From Thiotrichaceae bacterium (GTDB lineage Bacteria > Pseudomonadota > Gammaproteobacteria > Thiotrichales > Thiotrichaceae): a stretch of DNA of 35,860 bases. The notes under the pieces were generated by a model. That model was given only the letters and a program-made list of their open reading frames with translations. It was not told the origin of the DNA and did not search any database. This document shows, piece after piece, positions 1 through 8,617 of the stretch (positions are counted from its first letter, which is position 1; each line of letters opens with the position of its first letter). The position numbers were made by a program, and so were the translations under genes. The DNA lies in contig WFWY01000021.1 of assembly GCA_015490895.1 (NCBI GenBank), positions 1-35,860 on the forward strand, read 5' to 3'.

Positions 1-1
1 T

Positions 2-352
2 CGCTGTTTTCCGGGTAAAAACCCCAAAGGTGGTGACAGGGTACCGGGGAAAGAAGAAATCCGGCAATGTTCACAGTGGCTGGAGCGAGAATACCAGCTG
101 CTACAACCAGAATTGATTATTCCTATAGGTAAGCTGGCTATTCAGCAGTATCTTGTTTTTAGCAAATTAACAGAGGTGATTGGCAGTACACACCGGGTTG
201 TTTTGCAGGGCCGCCAGCTGGATGTGATCCCTTTGCCGCACCCATCGGGTGTTTCTACCTGGTTTCGGACAGATCCGGGCAAGGTCTTACTGGATCAAGC
301 CTTACAACAGATCAGGCAACATGCCGCCTGGGAAGCGACATTCTTCCGTTAA
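2..352 (+). CDS. Uracil-DNA glycosylase family protein, 3' part only
   Basis: The reading frame is open from the window edge, so the start lies upstream. The first visible residues read CFPGKNPKGGDRVPGKEEIR, followed by a segment LIIPIGKLAIQ and near the end the motif HPSGVSTW. This combination (a proline-rich loop after a cysteine, an 'L-I-I-P-x-G' strand, and a C-terminal H-P-S-G) is typical of the uracil-DNA glycosylase-like superfamily, which excises uracil or acts on related bases in DNA repair. About 116 residues are visible; the catalytic N-terminal motif is outside the window, so the subfamily cannot be set. The stop codon TAA (350-352) is joined directly to a repeat arm that begins AAGGAGCCTC. 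Confidence 0.75.
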   Translation, partial: RCFPGKNPKGGDRVPGKEEIRQCSQWLEREYQLLQPELIIPIGKLAIQQYLVFSKLTEVIGSTHRVVLQGRQLDVIPLPHPSGVSTWFRTDPGKVLLDQALQQIRQHAAWEATFFR

Positions 353-425
353 GGAGCCTCTGATCAAGCCCCAATCGTTTTTCTGAGGCTGAAATATCGC
401 CATTTTATCGCTATAAAAATGACCA
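350..425. repeat. Single degenerate arm of the ~163-bp fold-back repeat
   Basis: The sequence after the stop codon begins TAAGGAGCCTCTGATCAAG and continues with an ATCGCCATTTT-type core. It lines up with the left arm of the full copies at 8363, 15721 and 20962 (TAAGGAGCCTCTGATTAAG, then GAATCGCCCATTTTTTGC). No matching right arm was found downstream, so this is a solo or decayed copy. It contributes the last bases of the stop codon of the preceding gene. Confidence 0.55.
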
Positions 426-496
426 AGAGCGACACAGGACACAGAGGGAGCTTGTCGGTATTGGGTCTGACCGGCAGGTAAAAAATCAAGATCATA

Positions 497-524
497 TTGT
501 CTTGTTGATAAAGCAGTCTATAAT
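497..524 (+). promoter_or_regulatory. Candidate sigma-70 promoter of mrcB
   Basis: TTGTCT (497-502) and a perfect TATAAT (519-524) are separated by 16 bp. The predicted start of transcription near 531 gives a leader of about 95 nt before the TTG start codon of mrcB. The -10 box is perfect and the -35 box has 4 of 6 consensus bases. Confidence 0.5.
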
Positions 525-625
525 AGAGTATTGGGTAGTGGCTCGACGGGCATGTGGTGGCTGCTTATACCTCTATTGGGTGGTATAACTTCCTCATAAA
601 GATAACATTAAAGGAATAACATATT

Positions 626-3055
626 TTGTCTGAACAAACAGATGGCATGGGCACGGAAGAATCAGTGACAAATCGCCCTTCTCTTGTTTCATCATCGTTG
701 AAAATATTTTTTGGGGTGACCGTGGCTATGCTGCGTACGTTGCGTGTCCTTTTTCTGATTGCTGTGGTCATTGGGGCATTGTTGGCAGCGGCTTATGTGC
801 TTAAACAGGATGAAAAAGTGACACGCCAGTTTGAAGGAAAGCGCTGGTCTTTACCGGCTCGTGTCTTTGCACGTCCTCTGGAGCTGTATGAAGGGAAAAC
901 CCTGTATGCCCGGGATCTGGAGAAAGAGCTGCACTTGCTGCGGTATCACAAAACTGCCAACCCCTCCACCACCGGGCAGTACAGCAAAAAAGGAAACCGT
1001 TTTTTGATTCATACACGAGGGTTTCAGTTTGCGGAAGACCTGGAGCCTGAGCGCCTGATCCGTCTGACATTAGGGAAAAACGGTCAGGTTACCTCGCTGA
1101 AAAATGCGAATAGCAACGCACCGTTGGCCTTGATGCGACTGGAGCCGATTCTGATAGGGAACTTTTACCCGTCACATAATGAGGATCGTATTCTGGTTCG
1201 GTTAAATGAAGTCCCTCCCCTGTTAACAGAGGGACTAATCGCAGTAGAAGATAAAAACTACTACAACCATTTTGGCATTAACCCTACCTCCATTGTGCGG
1301 GCGATCATTGCTAATGTGAAAGAGGGCAAGAAAGTGCAGGGTGGCAGTACCCTCACCCAGCAGTTGGTTAAAAACTATTTCTTGACTAATGAGCAGTCGT
1401 ATAAACGTAAAGCCAATGAAGCGACCATGGCAATGTTGCTGGAATTACATTACAGCAAGGATGAGTTACTGGAAGCTTATATGAACGAGATATATCTCGG
1501 ACAAAATGGACAAAGGGCAATACACGGTTTTGGCCTGGCGTCACAATTTTATTTCGGTGTGCCTCTGCGCGAGCTGAATGCCAGCCAGATTGCACTGTTG
1601 ATTGGTATTGCCAAAGGCGCTTCTTTTTACAATCCCAGACGTTATCCTAACCGTGCCAAACAGCGTCGCGACCTGGTACTGAACGTGATGGCTCGTGAAG
1701 GTGTTATGAGCGAGGAGGAGGCAGAACAGGCCAAACAGCAACCTCTGGGTGTTTCTTCTTTCCAACCCTCCGCCAAGAACCCGTTTCCGGCTTATCTGGA
1801 GCTGGTGAAAGCACAGTTACGGCGTGATTATCAGGAGGAAGATCTGCACAATGAGGGTTTGATTATTTTTACCGCAATGGATCCAATTATTCAGCTACAG
1901 GCTGAAAAAGTCGTGCGTAGTCGGGTTCGAAAACTGGAACGTGCCAACCGGATACGCAAGGGCAAACTGAATGCTGCGATGGTAATTAGCAATGTCCAGG
2001 ACGGTGAAGTGCTGGCTATTGTAGGGGGTACCGATGCTCGCTATGAAGGTTATAACCGGGCACTGGTCGCCAGGCGGCAGATTGGTTCGGTTGTTAAACC
2101 CGCGGTTTATCTGGCAGCGATAGATCGTACTGACAAATTTACTCTGGCAACACGGGTTAGTGATTCCCCGGTGGTAGTGCGGGTTGGACGTGAATACTGG
2201 AAGCCAAGAAACTATGACCACCGGGATATGGGCGGTATTCTGGTGGTCAAGGCACTGGTGTTGTCACGGAATACGCCAACGGTTCGCATTGGTATTCAAA
2301 CGGGTCTGGATAATGTTATTCAAATGATGTACGACCTGGGCGTACATTCTGATATACCACCGTATCCATCTATTTTGCTGGGAACCTCGGAGCTGGCACC
2401 TGTTGAAGTTCAGCAAATGTTTCAAACTCTGGCCGCTGAAGGTACTTACACACCGCTTAGAGCGATTCGTAGCGTGATGGATGCTTACGGCAAGGATTTA
2501 AAGCGTTATCCACTGAATGTCAAGCAGGTCGCATCAGCGGAATCAGTGTATCAGGTCACCTATGCCATGAACCAGATTACACGTAATGGTACGGCCAAGT
2601 ACTTGTCAACGGTACTTCCCAAGTGGAAAAATTCGGCGGGCAAGACGGGAACCACCAATGACAAGCGAGATAGCTGGTATGCCGGTTTTACCGGGCAGCA
2701 TGTGATGACGGTGTGGGTGGGTAGAGATGATAATAAACCCACCAACCTGACGGGAGGCACCGGTGCATTGCGCGTTTGGGCGGATATGATGCGTATATTG
2801 CCAACCAGGCCGTTTCGTCCGAAAAAGCCCAAAGGTATACGCTGGATCAAGATTGATAAGGAATCGGGGCTACTGTACAACAGTGCCTGTGGTACCCCAA
2901 TATCATTGCCTTTTGATGTAAAAAAGATACCCAAACGTAAACGGCATTGTGCGCCGGCACCGGTGGTTCGACCGGCACCGGATGAAAGCAGCACAGTACC
3001 ACCTCGATCCGTACCACCCGCTGACAGGCCTGTCTGGCAAGGCCTGGGACAATAA
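626..3055 (+). CDS. mrcB: Penicillin-binding protein 1B, bifunctional transglycosylase/transpeptidase
   Basis: Inner-membrane peptidoglycan synthase that polymerises lipid II and cross-links the strands in the periplasm. The 809-aa product has a short cytoplasmic tail, one membrane helix at about residues 35-60, a UB2H-like region (about 70-150), a GT51 glycosyltransferase domain (about 190-360; catalytic Glu208 in AVEDKNYY, and the GGSTLTQQLVKN motif) and a transpeptidase domain with Ser488 in GSVVKP (SxxK), SRN at 547-549 and KTG at 673-675. All catalytic motifs are intact and the length is normal for PBP1b. I chose the TTG at 626 because AAGGA lies 10 nt upstream (611-615); no earlier ATG fits. 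The next gene starts 4 nt after the stop, which indicates an operon. Confidence 0.95.
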   Translation: MSEQTDGMGTEESVTNRPSLVSSSLKIFFGVTVAMLRTLRVLFLIAVVIGALLAAAYVLKQDEKVTRQFEGKRWSLPARVFARPLELYEGKTLYARDLEKELHLLRYHKTANPSTTGQYSKKGNRFLIHTRGFQFAEDLEPERLIRLTLGKNGQVTSLKNANSNAPLALMRLEPILIGNFYPSHNEDRILVRLNEVPPLLTEGLIAVEDKNYYNHFGINPTSIVRAIIANVKEGKKVQGGSTLTQQLVKNYFLTNEQSYKRKANEATMAMLLELHYSKDELLEAYMNEIYLGQNGQRAIHGFGLASQFYFGVPLRELNASQIALLIGIAKGASFYNPRRYPNRAKQRRDLVLNVMAREGVMSEEEAEQAKQQPLGVSSFQPSAKNPFPAYLELVKAQLRRDYQEEDLHNEGLIIFTAMDPIIQLQAEKVVRSRVRKLERANRIRKGKLNAAMVISNVQDGEVLAIVGGTDARYEGYNRALVARRQIGSVVKPAVYLAAIDRTDKFTLATRVSDSPVVVRVGREYWKPRNYDHRDMGGILVVKALVLSRNTPTVRIGIQTGLDNVIQMMYDLGVHSDIPPYPSILLGTSELAPVEVQQMFQTLAAEGTYTPLRAIRSVMDAYGKDLKRYPLNVKQVASAESVYQVTYAMNQITRNGTAKYLSTVLPKWKNSAGKTGTTNDKRDSWYAGFTGQHVMTVWVGRDDNKPTNLTGGTGALRVWADMMRILPTRPFRPKKPKGIRWIKIDKESGLLYNSACGTPISLPFDVKKIPKRKRHCAPAPVVRPAPDESSTVPPRSVPPADRPVWQGLGQ

Positions 3056-3059
3056 GCTT

Positions 3060-3734
3060 ATGATATATGATGACCTGATAAAATCCTGTGTGGCTGGAGT
3101 ACGAGTGCCAGTCAGGCGATTCTTGCCCGTATTCTTCGTTGTATTCTTGTTACTGACGGGTTGTAGTGTGGTGGATGTTCCGGGTGCCTATCCGCCGACG
3201 AGTCGTCCGGCCTACCCGGAATCACGCCCGGTGATTCGACCGCAGCAGCCACCGACCACATCGAAATCGAAGCCTGTCGTGACCCGGCCTGTAAAGGAGC
3301 CGGTCAGCGGAGTCAAACCGGATGAACCAGAGCAAGGTGATAACCCCTATGATACGGTCCCCCAACGCAGTATAGTCACTGTGAGACCAGATTCTGCTGC
3401 TGTCAGGAATACATCACCAGCAGTACGAAGCCTGCTTTCACAAGCGAAAACCAGTCTGCTTGCCGGGCGTCACGCCGCAGCGATTAGCAAGCTGGAGCGT
3501 GCATTGCGTATTGAACCCGGAAATCCGGCTATCTGGCACCAGCTTGCCAGAGCGCATTATCAGGAAGGTAAAGATGCACAGAGTATTTCCATGGCTCGAA
3601 AGTCCAATAGTTATGCAGCGGACGGCAGTACTCTGGAAAAGAAGAACTGGCAGCTGATAAAGGTGGCAGCCAAACGCTCGGGCAATATCAAGGTGCTTAA
3701 AGAGGCTATTCGTTATGAGCGGGCGAATCCATAA
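3060..3734 (+). CDS. TPR lipoprotein, probable LpoP-like activator of PBP1b
   Basis: A type II signal peptide ends in the lipobox LLLTGC (lipid Cys35 if the ATG at 3060 is used). It is followed by a roughly 90-residue Pro/Ser/Thr/Lys-rich linker and a C-terminal tetratricopeptide region (about residues 120-200, with NPAIWHQLARAHYQEGK typical of a TPR helix pair). The gene lies 4 nt behind mrcB. In Pseudomonas a TPR lipoprotein, LpoP, activates PBP1b from the outer membrane; lipobox, long disordered linker and TPR domain here match that plan. The link to PBP1b is inference from architecture and position. A GTG at 3105, preceded by GGAG at 5 nt, gives a shorter and more typical signal peptide (Cys20) and may be the true start. 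Confidence 0.8.
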   Translation: MIYDDLIKSCVAGVRVPVRRFLPVFFVVFLLLTGCSVVDVPGAYPPTSRPAYPESRPVIRPQQPPTTSKSKPVVTRPVKEPVSGVKPDEPEQGDNPYDTVPQRSIVTVRPDSAAVRNTSPAVRSLLSQAKTSLLAGRHAAAISKLERALRIEPGNPAIWHQLARAHYQEGKDAQSISMARKSNSYAADGSTLEKKNWQLIKVAAKRSGNIKVLKEAIRYERANP

Positions 3735-3836
3735 ACCTGGCAACATCCTGGACTCAAAAAATCCTAATTTCTAGAGGTACCCCTTATTAATACACCGAAG
3801 GTATCCGACACTCATAACGCACATGACTGGGAAACA

Positions 3837-5804
3837 TTGTTTAGTGAGCATGGGCCACTTTCCCGTGTCATTAGTGGTTTTACGGCGCGTGAGCAACAGC
3901 AGCAAATGGCTCAGGCAGTGGGCAATGCTATCCAGCACTATAAAGCCGTTATTATTGAGGCGGGTACCGGGGTTGGCAAAACCTTCGCCTACCTGGTACC
4001 AGCCTTGTCTTCTGGTGGTAAAGTGATTATCTCGACGGGCACCAAAACCTTGCAGGATCAGCTTTATTTCAAGGATCTTCCACTGGTTCGTGAGGCCTTT
4101 AAAACCAGTGCAAAACTGGCGCTATTAAAGGGTAGAGCCAATTATTTGTGTATTTACAGGCTCAGACAGGCGCTCACTGATGGGCACTATCGTGATCGTC
4201 GCTCAGTGAGTTATTTACACCGGATTGATGACTGGGCATCACTGACCCAGATGGGAGAAATAGCTGAAGTCTCCAATGTGCCTGATGATGCTGAAGTCTG
4301 GCCGGGTGTGACCTCAACAACGGATAACTGTCTGGGGGCAGAGTGTCCGGATTATGGAGCTTGTTTTGTTGCCAATGCCAGACGCAAGGCGCAAGAAGCA
4401 GATGTAGTTGTGGTGAACCATCATCTGTTCTTTGCGGATATGGCTCTAAAAGAAGAGGGGTTTGGCGAGTTATTGCCCAGTGCGAATACGGTTATTCTGG
4501 ATGAATCCCATCAACTGCCTGAGGTTGCATCCAGTTTTTTCAGTGATGTATTCAGCAGCCGACAGGTGCGTGACCTGGCACGGGATTTGCTGGCAGAAAC
4601 CATGATGCAGGGTGATATGCCAGCGTTGCGGAAAGCATCACAACAGATGGACAAGGTTGTACAGGATCTCCGTCTGGCAATGGATAAACCTGGCCTGCGG
4701 GAACCCTGGTATAAAATCCGCTCCAAACCGGCAATCCAGCGGGAAGTTGCCGAGTTACAATCAGCCATGCTGGAACTGGACAAGCTGCTAACGGCACTGG
4801 AGGAGCGCAGTAAAGGACTGCAAACCTGCCATGAACGCTTAGGGGTATTAATGCAGCGCTTGAAGGCTATGCAGGAACCTGCTGATAACGCCGTACAGTG
4901 GTATGAAACATTCACACGCTCATTTACCCTGGTATCGACTCCTCTGGATATAGCCCAGCAGTTCCAGAAACAGATGGAAACTTTACCTTGCTCCTGGATT
5001 TTTACGTCCGCAACATTGACGGTAGATCGTCAGTTTTCACATTTTAGCAAACGTATGGGAATTACAGAGGCAGATGAAATACAACTGGATAGCCCGTTTG
5101 ATTACTGGAATCACGCCTTGTTGTATGCACCGCCCAATATGCCAGAGCCACAACAGCATGATTTTGTGGACGCCGTTGTTGATGCCGCAGTGCCGGTGAT
5201 TGAAGCGTGTTCGGGGGGTGTCTTTTTATTATTTACCAGCTATCGTGCGCTGAATATAGCGGCAGAACTGCTCAAGGAACGTATTTCAAATCGAAAAATA
5301 CTGGTACAGGGAGATGCAACACAACATGAAATGATAGAGACCTTCCGGGAGCAGGGGAATGCCCTTTTGCTGGGTACGGGCAGTTTTTGGGAGGGTGTCG
5401 ATGTGCGTGGTGAGGCACTAAGTTGTGTCATTATTGACAAGTTGCCTTTTGCTGCCCCCAATGATCCGGTGACCGAGGCCAGGATTCAGTCGATTCGTGC
5501 CCATCAGGGAAATCCCTTTTATGAGTATCAATTACCCCATGCCGTGATTACTCTGAAACAGGGAGTAGGCCGACTCATACGTGATCATCATGACCGGGGG
5601 GTGCTGGTGATCTGTGATCCGCGTTTGCGTACCAAGTCCTATGGCAAGGTTTTTCTGGAAAGTCTGCCGCGAATCCCGCGCACACAAAAAATTGAAGTGG
5701 TTGAGCGTTTCTTCACTTTGTTGCAAAACTCCGACCTTTCCAAAGCCGCTTCTGCTGCGGCAAGTCCGAGCCCTGATGTGACTTCTGATCCGGATACCCC
5801 ATGA
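3837..5804 (+). CDS. yoaA: DinG/YoaA-type iron-sulfur ATP-dependent DNA helicase
   Basis: XPD-like superfamily 2 helicase, 5' to 3', acting in DNA repair. Visible motifs are Walker A EAGTGVGKTFAY, a DEAH-type box ILDESHQL, motif VI GVGRLIR and the conserved LPFAAPNDPV. Four cysteines that would bind a [4Fe-4S] cluster are present: one in NYLCIYRL and three in DNCLGAECPDYGACF. Length (about 655 aa) and the cluster favour YoaA over long DinG proteins. The start is uncertain: the TTG at 3837 has no good ribosome site, while the frame is open back to 3768, and homologues usually begin a few residues before the 'LF.E.GPL' segment. An ATT at 3786 preceded by AGAGG would give 17 more residues. The stop overlaps the tsaB start (ATGA). 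Confidence 0.9.
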   Translation: MFSEHGPLSRVISGFTAREQQQQMAQAVGNAIQHYKAVIIEAGTGVGKTFAYLVPALSSGGKVIISTGTKTLQDQLYFKDLPLVREAFKTSAKLALLKGRANYLCIYRLRQALTDGHYRDRRSVSYLHRIDDWASLTQMGEIAEVSNVPDDAEVWPGVTSTTDNCLGAECPDYGACFVANARRKAQEADVVVVNHHLFFADMALKEEGFGELLPSANTVILDESHQLPEVASSFFSDVFSSRQVRDLARDLLAETMMQGDMPALRKASQQMDKVVQDLRLAMDKPGLREPWYKIRSKPAIQREVAELQSAMLELDKLLTALEERSKGLQTCHERLGVLMQRLKAMQEPADNAVQWYETFTRSFTLVSTPLDIAQQFQKQMETLPCSWIFTSATLTVDRQFSHFSKRMGITEADEIQLDSPFDYWNHALLYAPPNMPEPQQHDFVDAVVDAAVPVIEACSGGVFLLFTSYRALNIAAELLKERISNRKILVQGDATQHEMIETFREQGNALLLGTGSFWEGVDVRGEALSCVIIDKLPFAAPNDPVTEARIQSIRAHQGNPFYEYQLPHAVITLKQGVGRLIRDHHDRGVLVICDPRLRTKSYGKVFLESLPRIPRTQKIEVVERFFTLLQNSDLSKAASAAASPSPDVTSDPDTP

Positions 5805-6520
5805 ATATATTAGCCATTGAAACCGCCACCGACGCCTGTTCAGCAGCATTGCTGAGCCATACTGCCATTGCGAGCGATTACCAGGTAGCACCCAGACAGC
5901 ATACACAACTGATTCTACCGATGGTAGAACAGTTATTAGCAGATGCCGAGCTGACCTTGCGACAACTGGATGCCATTGCTTTTGGTTGTGGCCCTGGCGC
6001 TTTTACCGGGTTACGTATCGCGGCCGGGGTGACACAGGGTCTGGCGCTGGCAGCGGATCTACCGGTCATTCCTGTTTCAACGCTGGCAGCCATGGCTCAG
6101 CAGGCCTGGAAACACTATCAGGCACGGCGGATTCTGGTCGCTCTGGATGCGCGTATTGATGAGGTGTATTGGGGCTGTTACGAGGTTGTCGGAGAGCGAG
6201 TGTGTTTGCAGGGTGATGAACAGGTGATACGTCCCGAGCTGCTCGATTTTAAGGTTGAACAAGAAGATGTTGCAGTCGGTTCTGGCTGGGAAGTGTATGC
6301 AGATATTCTGTATAAAAAAATTACGCTTGATCAGATGCCGATTCGTATAGAAGCACATATCAAACCTGCTGCCGAGTTTGTGGTGCAGCTGGCAGCGTAT
6401 GACTATCAGCAGGGACGTGTGCTTTCGGTAGAGGATGCACAGCCAGTTTATCTGCGTGACAAAGTGGCTGATACGATTCAGGAAAGGAAGCAAAAAAACC
6501 ATGTCAAATCCACTCGCTGA
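5801..6520 (+). CDS. tsaB: tRNA N6-threonylcarbamoyladenosine synthesis protein TsaB
   Basis: Actin-like ATPase-fold partner of TsaD in formation of t6A at position 37 of ANN-decoding tRNAs; cytoplasmic. The 239-aa product opens with MNILAIETATDACSAAL and has the conserved AFGCGPGAFTGLRI segment. The size is usual for gammaproteobacterial TsaB. The ATG overlaps the yoaA stop by 4 nt and its own end overlaps the pncC start by 20 nt, so the three genes are probably translated from one message. Confidence 0.93.
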   Translation: MNILAIETATDACSAALLSHTAIASDYQVAPRQHTQLILPMVEQLLADAELTLRQLDAIAFGCGPGAFTGLRIAAGVTQGLALAADLPVIPVSTLAAMAQQAWKHYQARRILVALDARIDEVYWGCYEVVGERVCLQGDEQVIRPELLDFKVEQEDVAVGSGWEVYADILYKKITLDQMPIRIEAHIKPAAEFVVQLAAYDYQQGRVLSVEDAQPVYLRDKVADTIQERKQKNHVKSTR

Positions 6521-6977
6521 GCAACTTGGGTCGGTACTCAAAGAAGCCGGACACGTGCTGGTAACCGCAGAATCCTGTACTGGAGGCTGGGTCGCTAAAC
6601 AGGTGACGGATATCGCGGGCAGCTCATCCTGGTTTGACCGGGGTTTTGTGACTTATACCAACGAAGCCAAACAGGAGATGCTGGGGGTGGATGCGCGAAT
6701 CATCGAGCAATATGGTGCGGTTAGCTTACAAACAGTCGCAGCGATGGCTGAGGGTTCACTTCACTACTCTTCTGCGACAGTCTCTATTGCCATTAGTGGG
6801 GTTGCCGGGCCTGCTGGTGGTAGTCCGGAGAAGCCGGTAGGGACGGTTTGCTTTGGCTGGGCTTTTCACGCTAAAAGTGTGTTCACACAACAACAGTATT
6901 TTACCGGTGACCGGGAAGACGTCCGCCGCCAGTCTGTCGATTATGCCTTGCAGTACTTGCTGCATTTACTGGAGTGA
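6501..6977 (+). CDS. pncC: Nicotinamide-nucleotide amidohydrolase PncC (CinA C-terminal domain)
   Basis: Converts NMN to nicotinate mononucleotide in NAD recycling. The 158-aa protein is the stand-alone CinA C-terminal domain: AESCTGGWVAKQVTDIAGSS at the active site, GFVTYTNEAKQ, and the ISGVAGPAGGSPEKPVGTV segment. The N-terminal molybdopterin-binding domain of long CinA proteins is absent, as usual in gammaproteobacteria. The start at 6501 is preceded by AGGAAAGGAAG. recA, a common neighbour of this gene, does not follow; the next gene is on the other strand. Confidence 0.93.
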   Translation: MSNPLAEQLGSVLKEAGHVLVTAESCTGGWVAKQVTDIAGSSSWFDRGFVTYTNEAKQEMLGVDARIIEQYGAVSLQTVAAMAEGSLHYSSATVSIAISGVAGPAGGSPEKPVGTVCFGWAFHAKSVFTQQQYFTGDREDVRRQSVDYALQYLLHLLE

Positions 6978-7143
6978 TTGGTTAGTTACCCTAATCCTGC
7001 CGTTACTACCCGGCGTGCAATCCGTCATTATCGTAGGAGCCTGTCCTGCCGGTCAAGTGGAGCAATCCCCAGGCCAATGGCAGGAATGGCAAAGAGCGCT
7101 AACAGCAGAAAAAATACTGTCGATGACTTGTCATAATACGCGA

Positions 7144-8277
7144 TTACGCATTGGCTCGAACATTCAGGTAGGCCCGTTCAGAATACTCATGCCAGGCCTG
7201 TACTTTTTTCCGATAGCTATTGTAGGATGCAAACACCTTTTTGGAAAAGGCGTCTTTGTTAGCCAGTTCACCGACCACCTCATTTGAGAGTGTCTTTAGT
7301 TTAGTCAGTACGTCATCCGGAAAACGCCGGATCTGAACGTGATGTTCATTAATCAGGGTTTGCAGGGCATCATTGTTACGGGCAGTATATTCTGCGAGCA
7401 TTTCGTGGTTTGCCAGTTTGCAGGCATTCAGGACAATGGCCTGTAAATCCGTTGGCAGGGCTTCAAGCGCCTCTTTGTTAATAAGGGCTTCCAGTGCTGT
7501 GCCCGGTTCATGCCAGCCTGGATAGTAGTAATATTTTGCCACCTTGTAGAAGCCAAAGGCCAGGTCATTATAGGGGCCAACCCATTCGGTCGCATCAATG
7601 GTGCCAGATTGCATAGCGGTGAACAGTTCACCTCCGGGCAGGTTGACAGGAGTGCCACCGGCACGGTTGAGCACTTCGCCACCCAGTCCGGGAATACGCA
7701 TTTTCAAGCCTTTTAAATCATCAATACTATTGATTTCCTTATTGAACCAGCCACCCATCTGTACGCCCATATTACCGGCGGGCATGGGTACCAGGTTATG
7801 CTGGGCATAGGCTTCCTGCCATAATTCCAGGCCACCACCGTTATACAGCCAGCCATTCATTTCCTGTGCAGTCAGGCCAAACGGAACCGTTGAAAAAAAC
7901 TGAAAGGTGGGGTTTTTTCCTTTCCAGTAATAGGCTGCACCATGACCCATTTGTGCTGTACCGCGTGAAACAGCATCAAAAATTTCCAGGGCAGGGACGA
8001 GCTCTCCCGCACCATAGACCTTGACTTGCAGGCGTCCGTTAGAAAGCGTATTAATTTTGGCTGCGAGGTTTTCAGCACCGGTTCCTAGCCCCGGAAAATT
8101 TTTGGGCCAGGTTGTTACCATTTTCCATTTAATGGTCGGTGCCGGTTGGTTCGTAGTCGCTGTTTGCTGGCCGGATTGTTTGCCACAGGCGCTTAGCAGG
8201 CTCGCTGAAAACAGGATGCCTACAATACTCATGTGCTTGAGAAATAGCCTAAAGGGACGTGTCAGGGGGTGATACAT
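7144..8277 (-). CDS. TRAP transporter solute-binding lipoprotein (DctP family), orphan
   Basis: Binds an organic acid or similar solute outside the inner membrane for TRAP-type uptake. The 377-aa product has a lipoprotein signal (LLSAC, lipid Cys31) and then a DctP domain: WKMVTTWPKNFPGLGTGAE at its start, GAGELVPALEIFDAVSRGTAQMGH, and the TEWVGPYND segment in the hinge. It resembles the 'mannitol/chloroaromatic' branch of TRAP binding proteins. No DctQ or DctM membrane gene lies in the window, so its transporter is elsewhere or it has another role. The ATG has GGAG 8 nt upstream. A tandem pair of repeat elements lies between this gene and the zinc-ribbon gene, which may separate it from the oxyR transcript. 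Confidence 0.9.
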   Translation of the reverse strand: MYHPLTRPFRLFLKHMSIVGILFSASLLSACGKQSGQQTATTNQPAPTIKWKMVTTWPKNFPGLGTGAENLAAKINTLSNGRLQVKVYGAGELVPALEIFDAVSRGTAQMGHGAAYYWKGKNPTFQFFSTVPFGLTAQEMNGWLYNGGGLELWQEAYAQHNLVPMPAGNMGVQMGGWFNKEINSIDDLKGLKMRIPGLGGEVLNRAGGTPVNLPGGELFTAMQSGTIDATEWVGPYNDLAFGFYKVAKYYYYPGWHEPGTALEALINKEALEALPTDLQAIVLNACKLANHEMLAEYTARNNDALQTLINEHHVQIRRFPDDVLTKLKTLSNEVVGELANKDAFSKKVFASYNSYRKKVQAWHEYSERAYLNVRANA

Positions 8278-8362
8278 GATGCATACTCCATAATATTTGA
8301 TGCGTGTATTGTAATGGCTTGATGCAAAGGGATCACTTTTATTTTTATAGAAGCAGTAGCTA

Positions 8363-8524
8363 AGGAGCCTCTGATTAAGTCGTGAGCGGTTTTCTCGAAA
8401 CTAGAATCGCCCATTTTTTGCTTAAAAATCTCCCTAATAGCATGAATATTAGCTCTATTTTTAAGCAAAAACTGAACAATTCTATCACCGAGAAATTCCA
8501 CTCAGACTTAATCAGGGTCTCCCT
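8363..8524. repeat. Fold-back (MITE-like) repeat, copy 1
   Basis: About 162 bp made of two arms of about 78 nt that are imperfect inverted copies of each other. The outer ends read AGGAGCCTCTGATTAAGTC on the left and, complemented, AGGGAGACCCTGATTAAGTC from the right. The inner ends contain the exact inverted pair TTTTTGCTTAAAAAT / ATTTTTAAGCAAAAA. Other full copies are at 15721 and 20962. No transposase frame is present, so it is non-autonomous. It lies 86 bp upstream of the TRAP binding-protein start codon. Confidence 0.85.
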
Positions 8525-8617
8525 AAGGAGCCGCTTTTATCTGAGGTTGAAGCATTGCCATCAAAAGACTGGCGAATTTTACCTCGCAGGAAATTTGACC
8601 GGACTTGATCAGCTCTT
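8525..8617. repeat. Short diverged relative of the fold-back repeat, in tandem with copy 1
   Basis: It starts AAGGAGCC directly after copy 1 and ends GGACTTGATCAGCTCTTA, whose complement (TAAGAGCTGATCAAGTCC) resembles the outer end of the family. The segment CTGAGGTTGAAGCATTGCCAT resembles CTGAGGCTGAAATATCGCCAT in the solo arm near 390. About 93 bp, shorter than the main family. The stop codon of the zinc-ribbon gene (TGA, complement of 8609-8611) lies inside its end. Confidence 0.45.

Noticed and set aside
6853-7287. 144-codon plus-strand frame running past pncC
   Set aside because: Overlaps the end of pncC and the antisense of the TRAP binding protein; no start signal and no domain. The gap 6978-7143 holds nothing else I can support.
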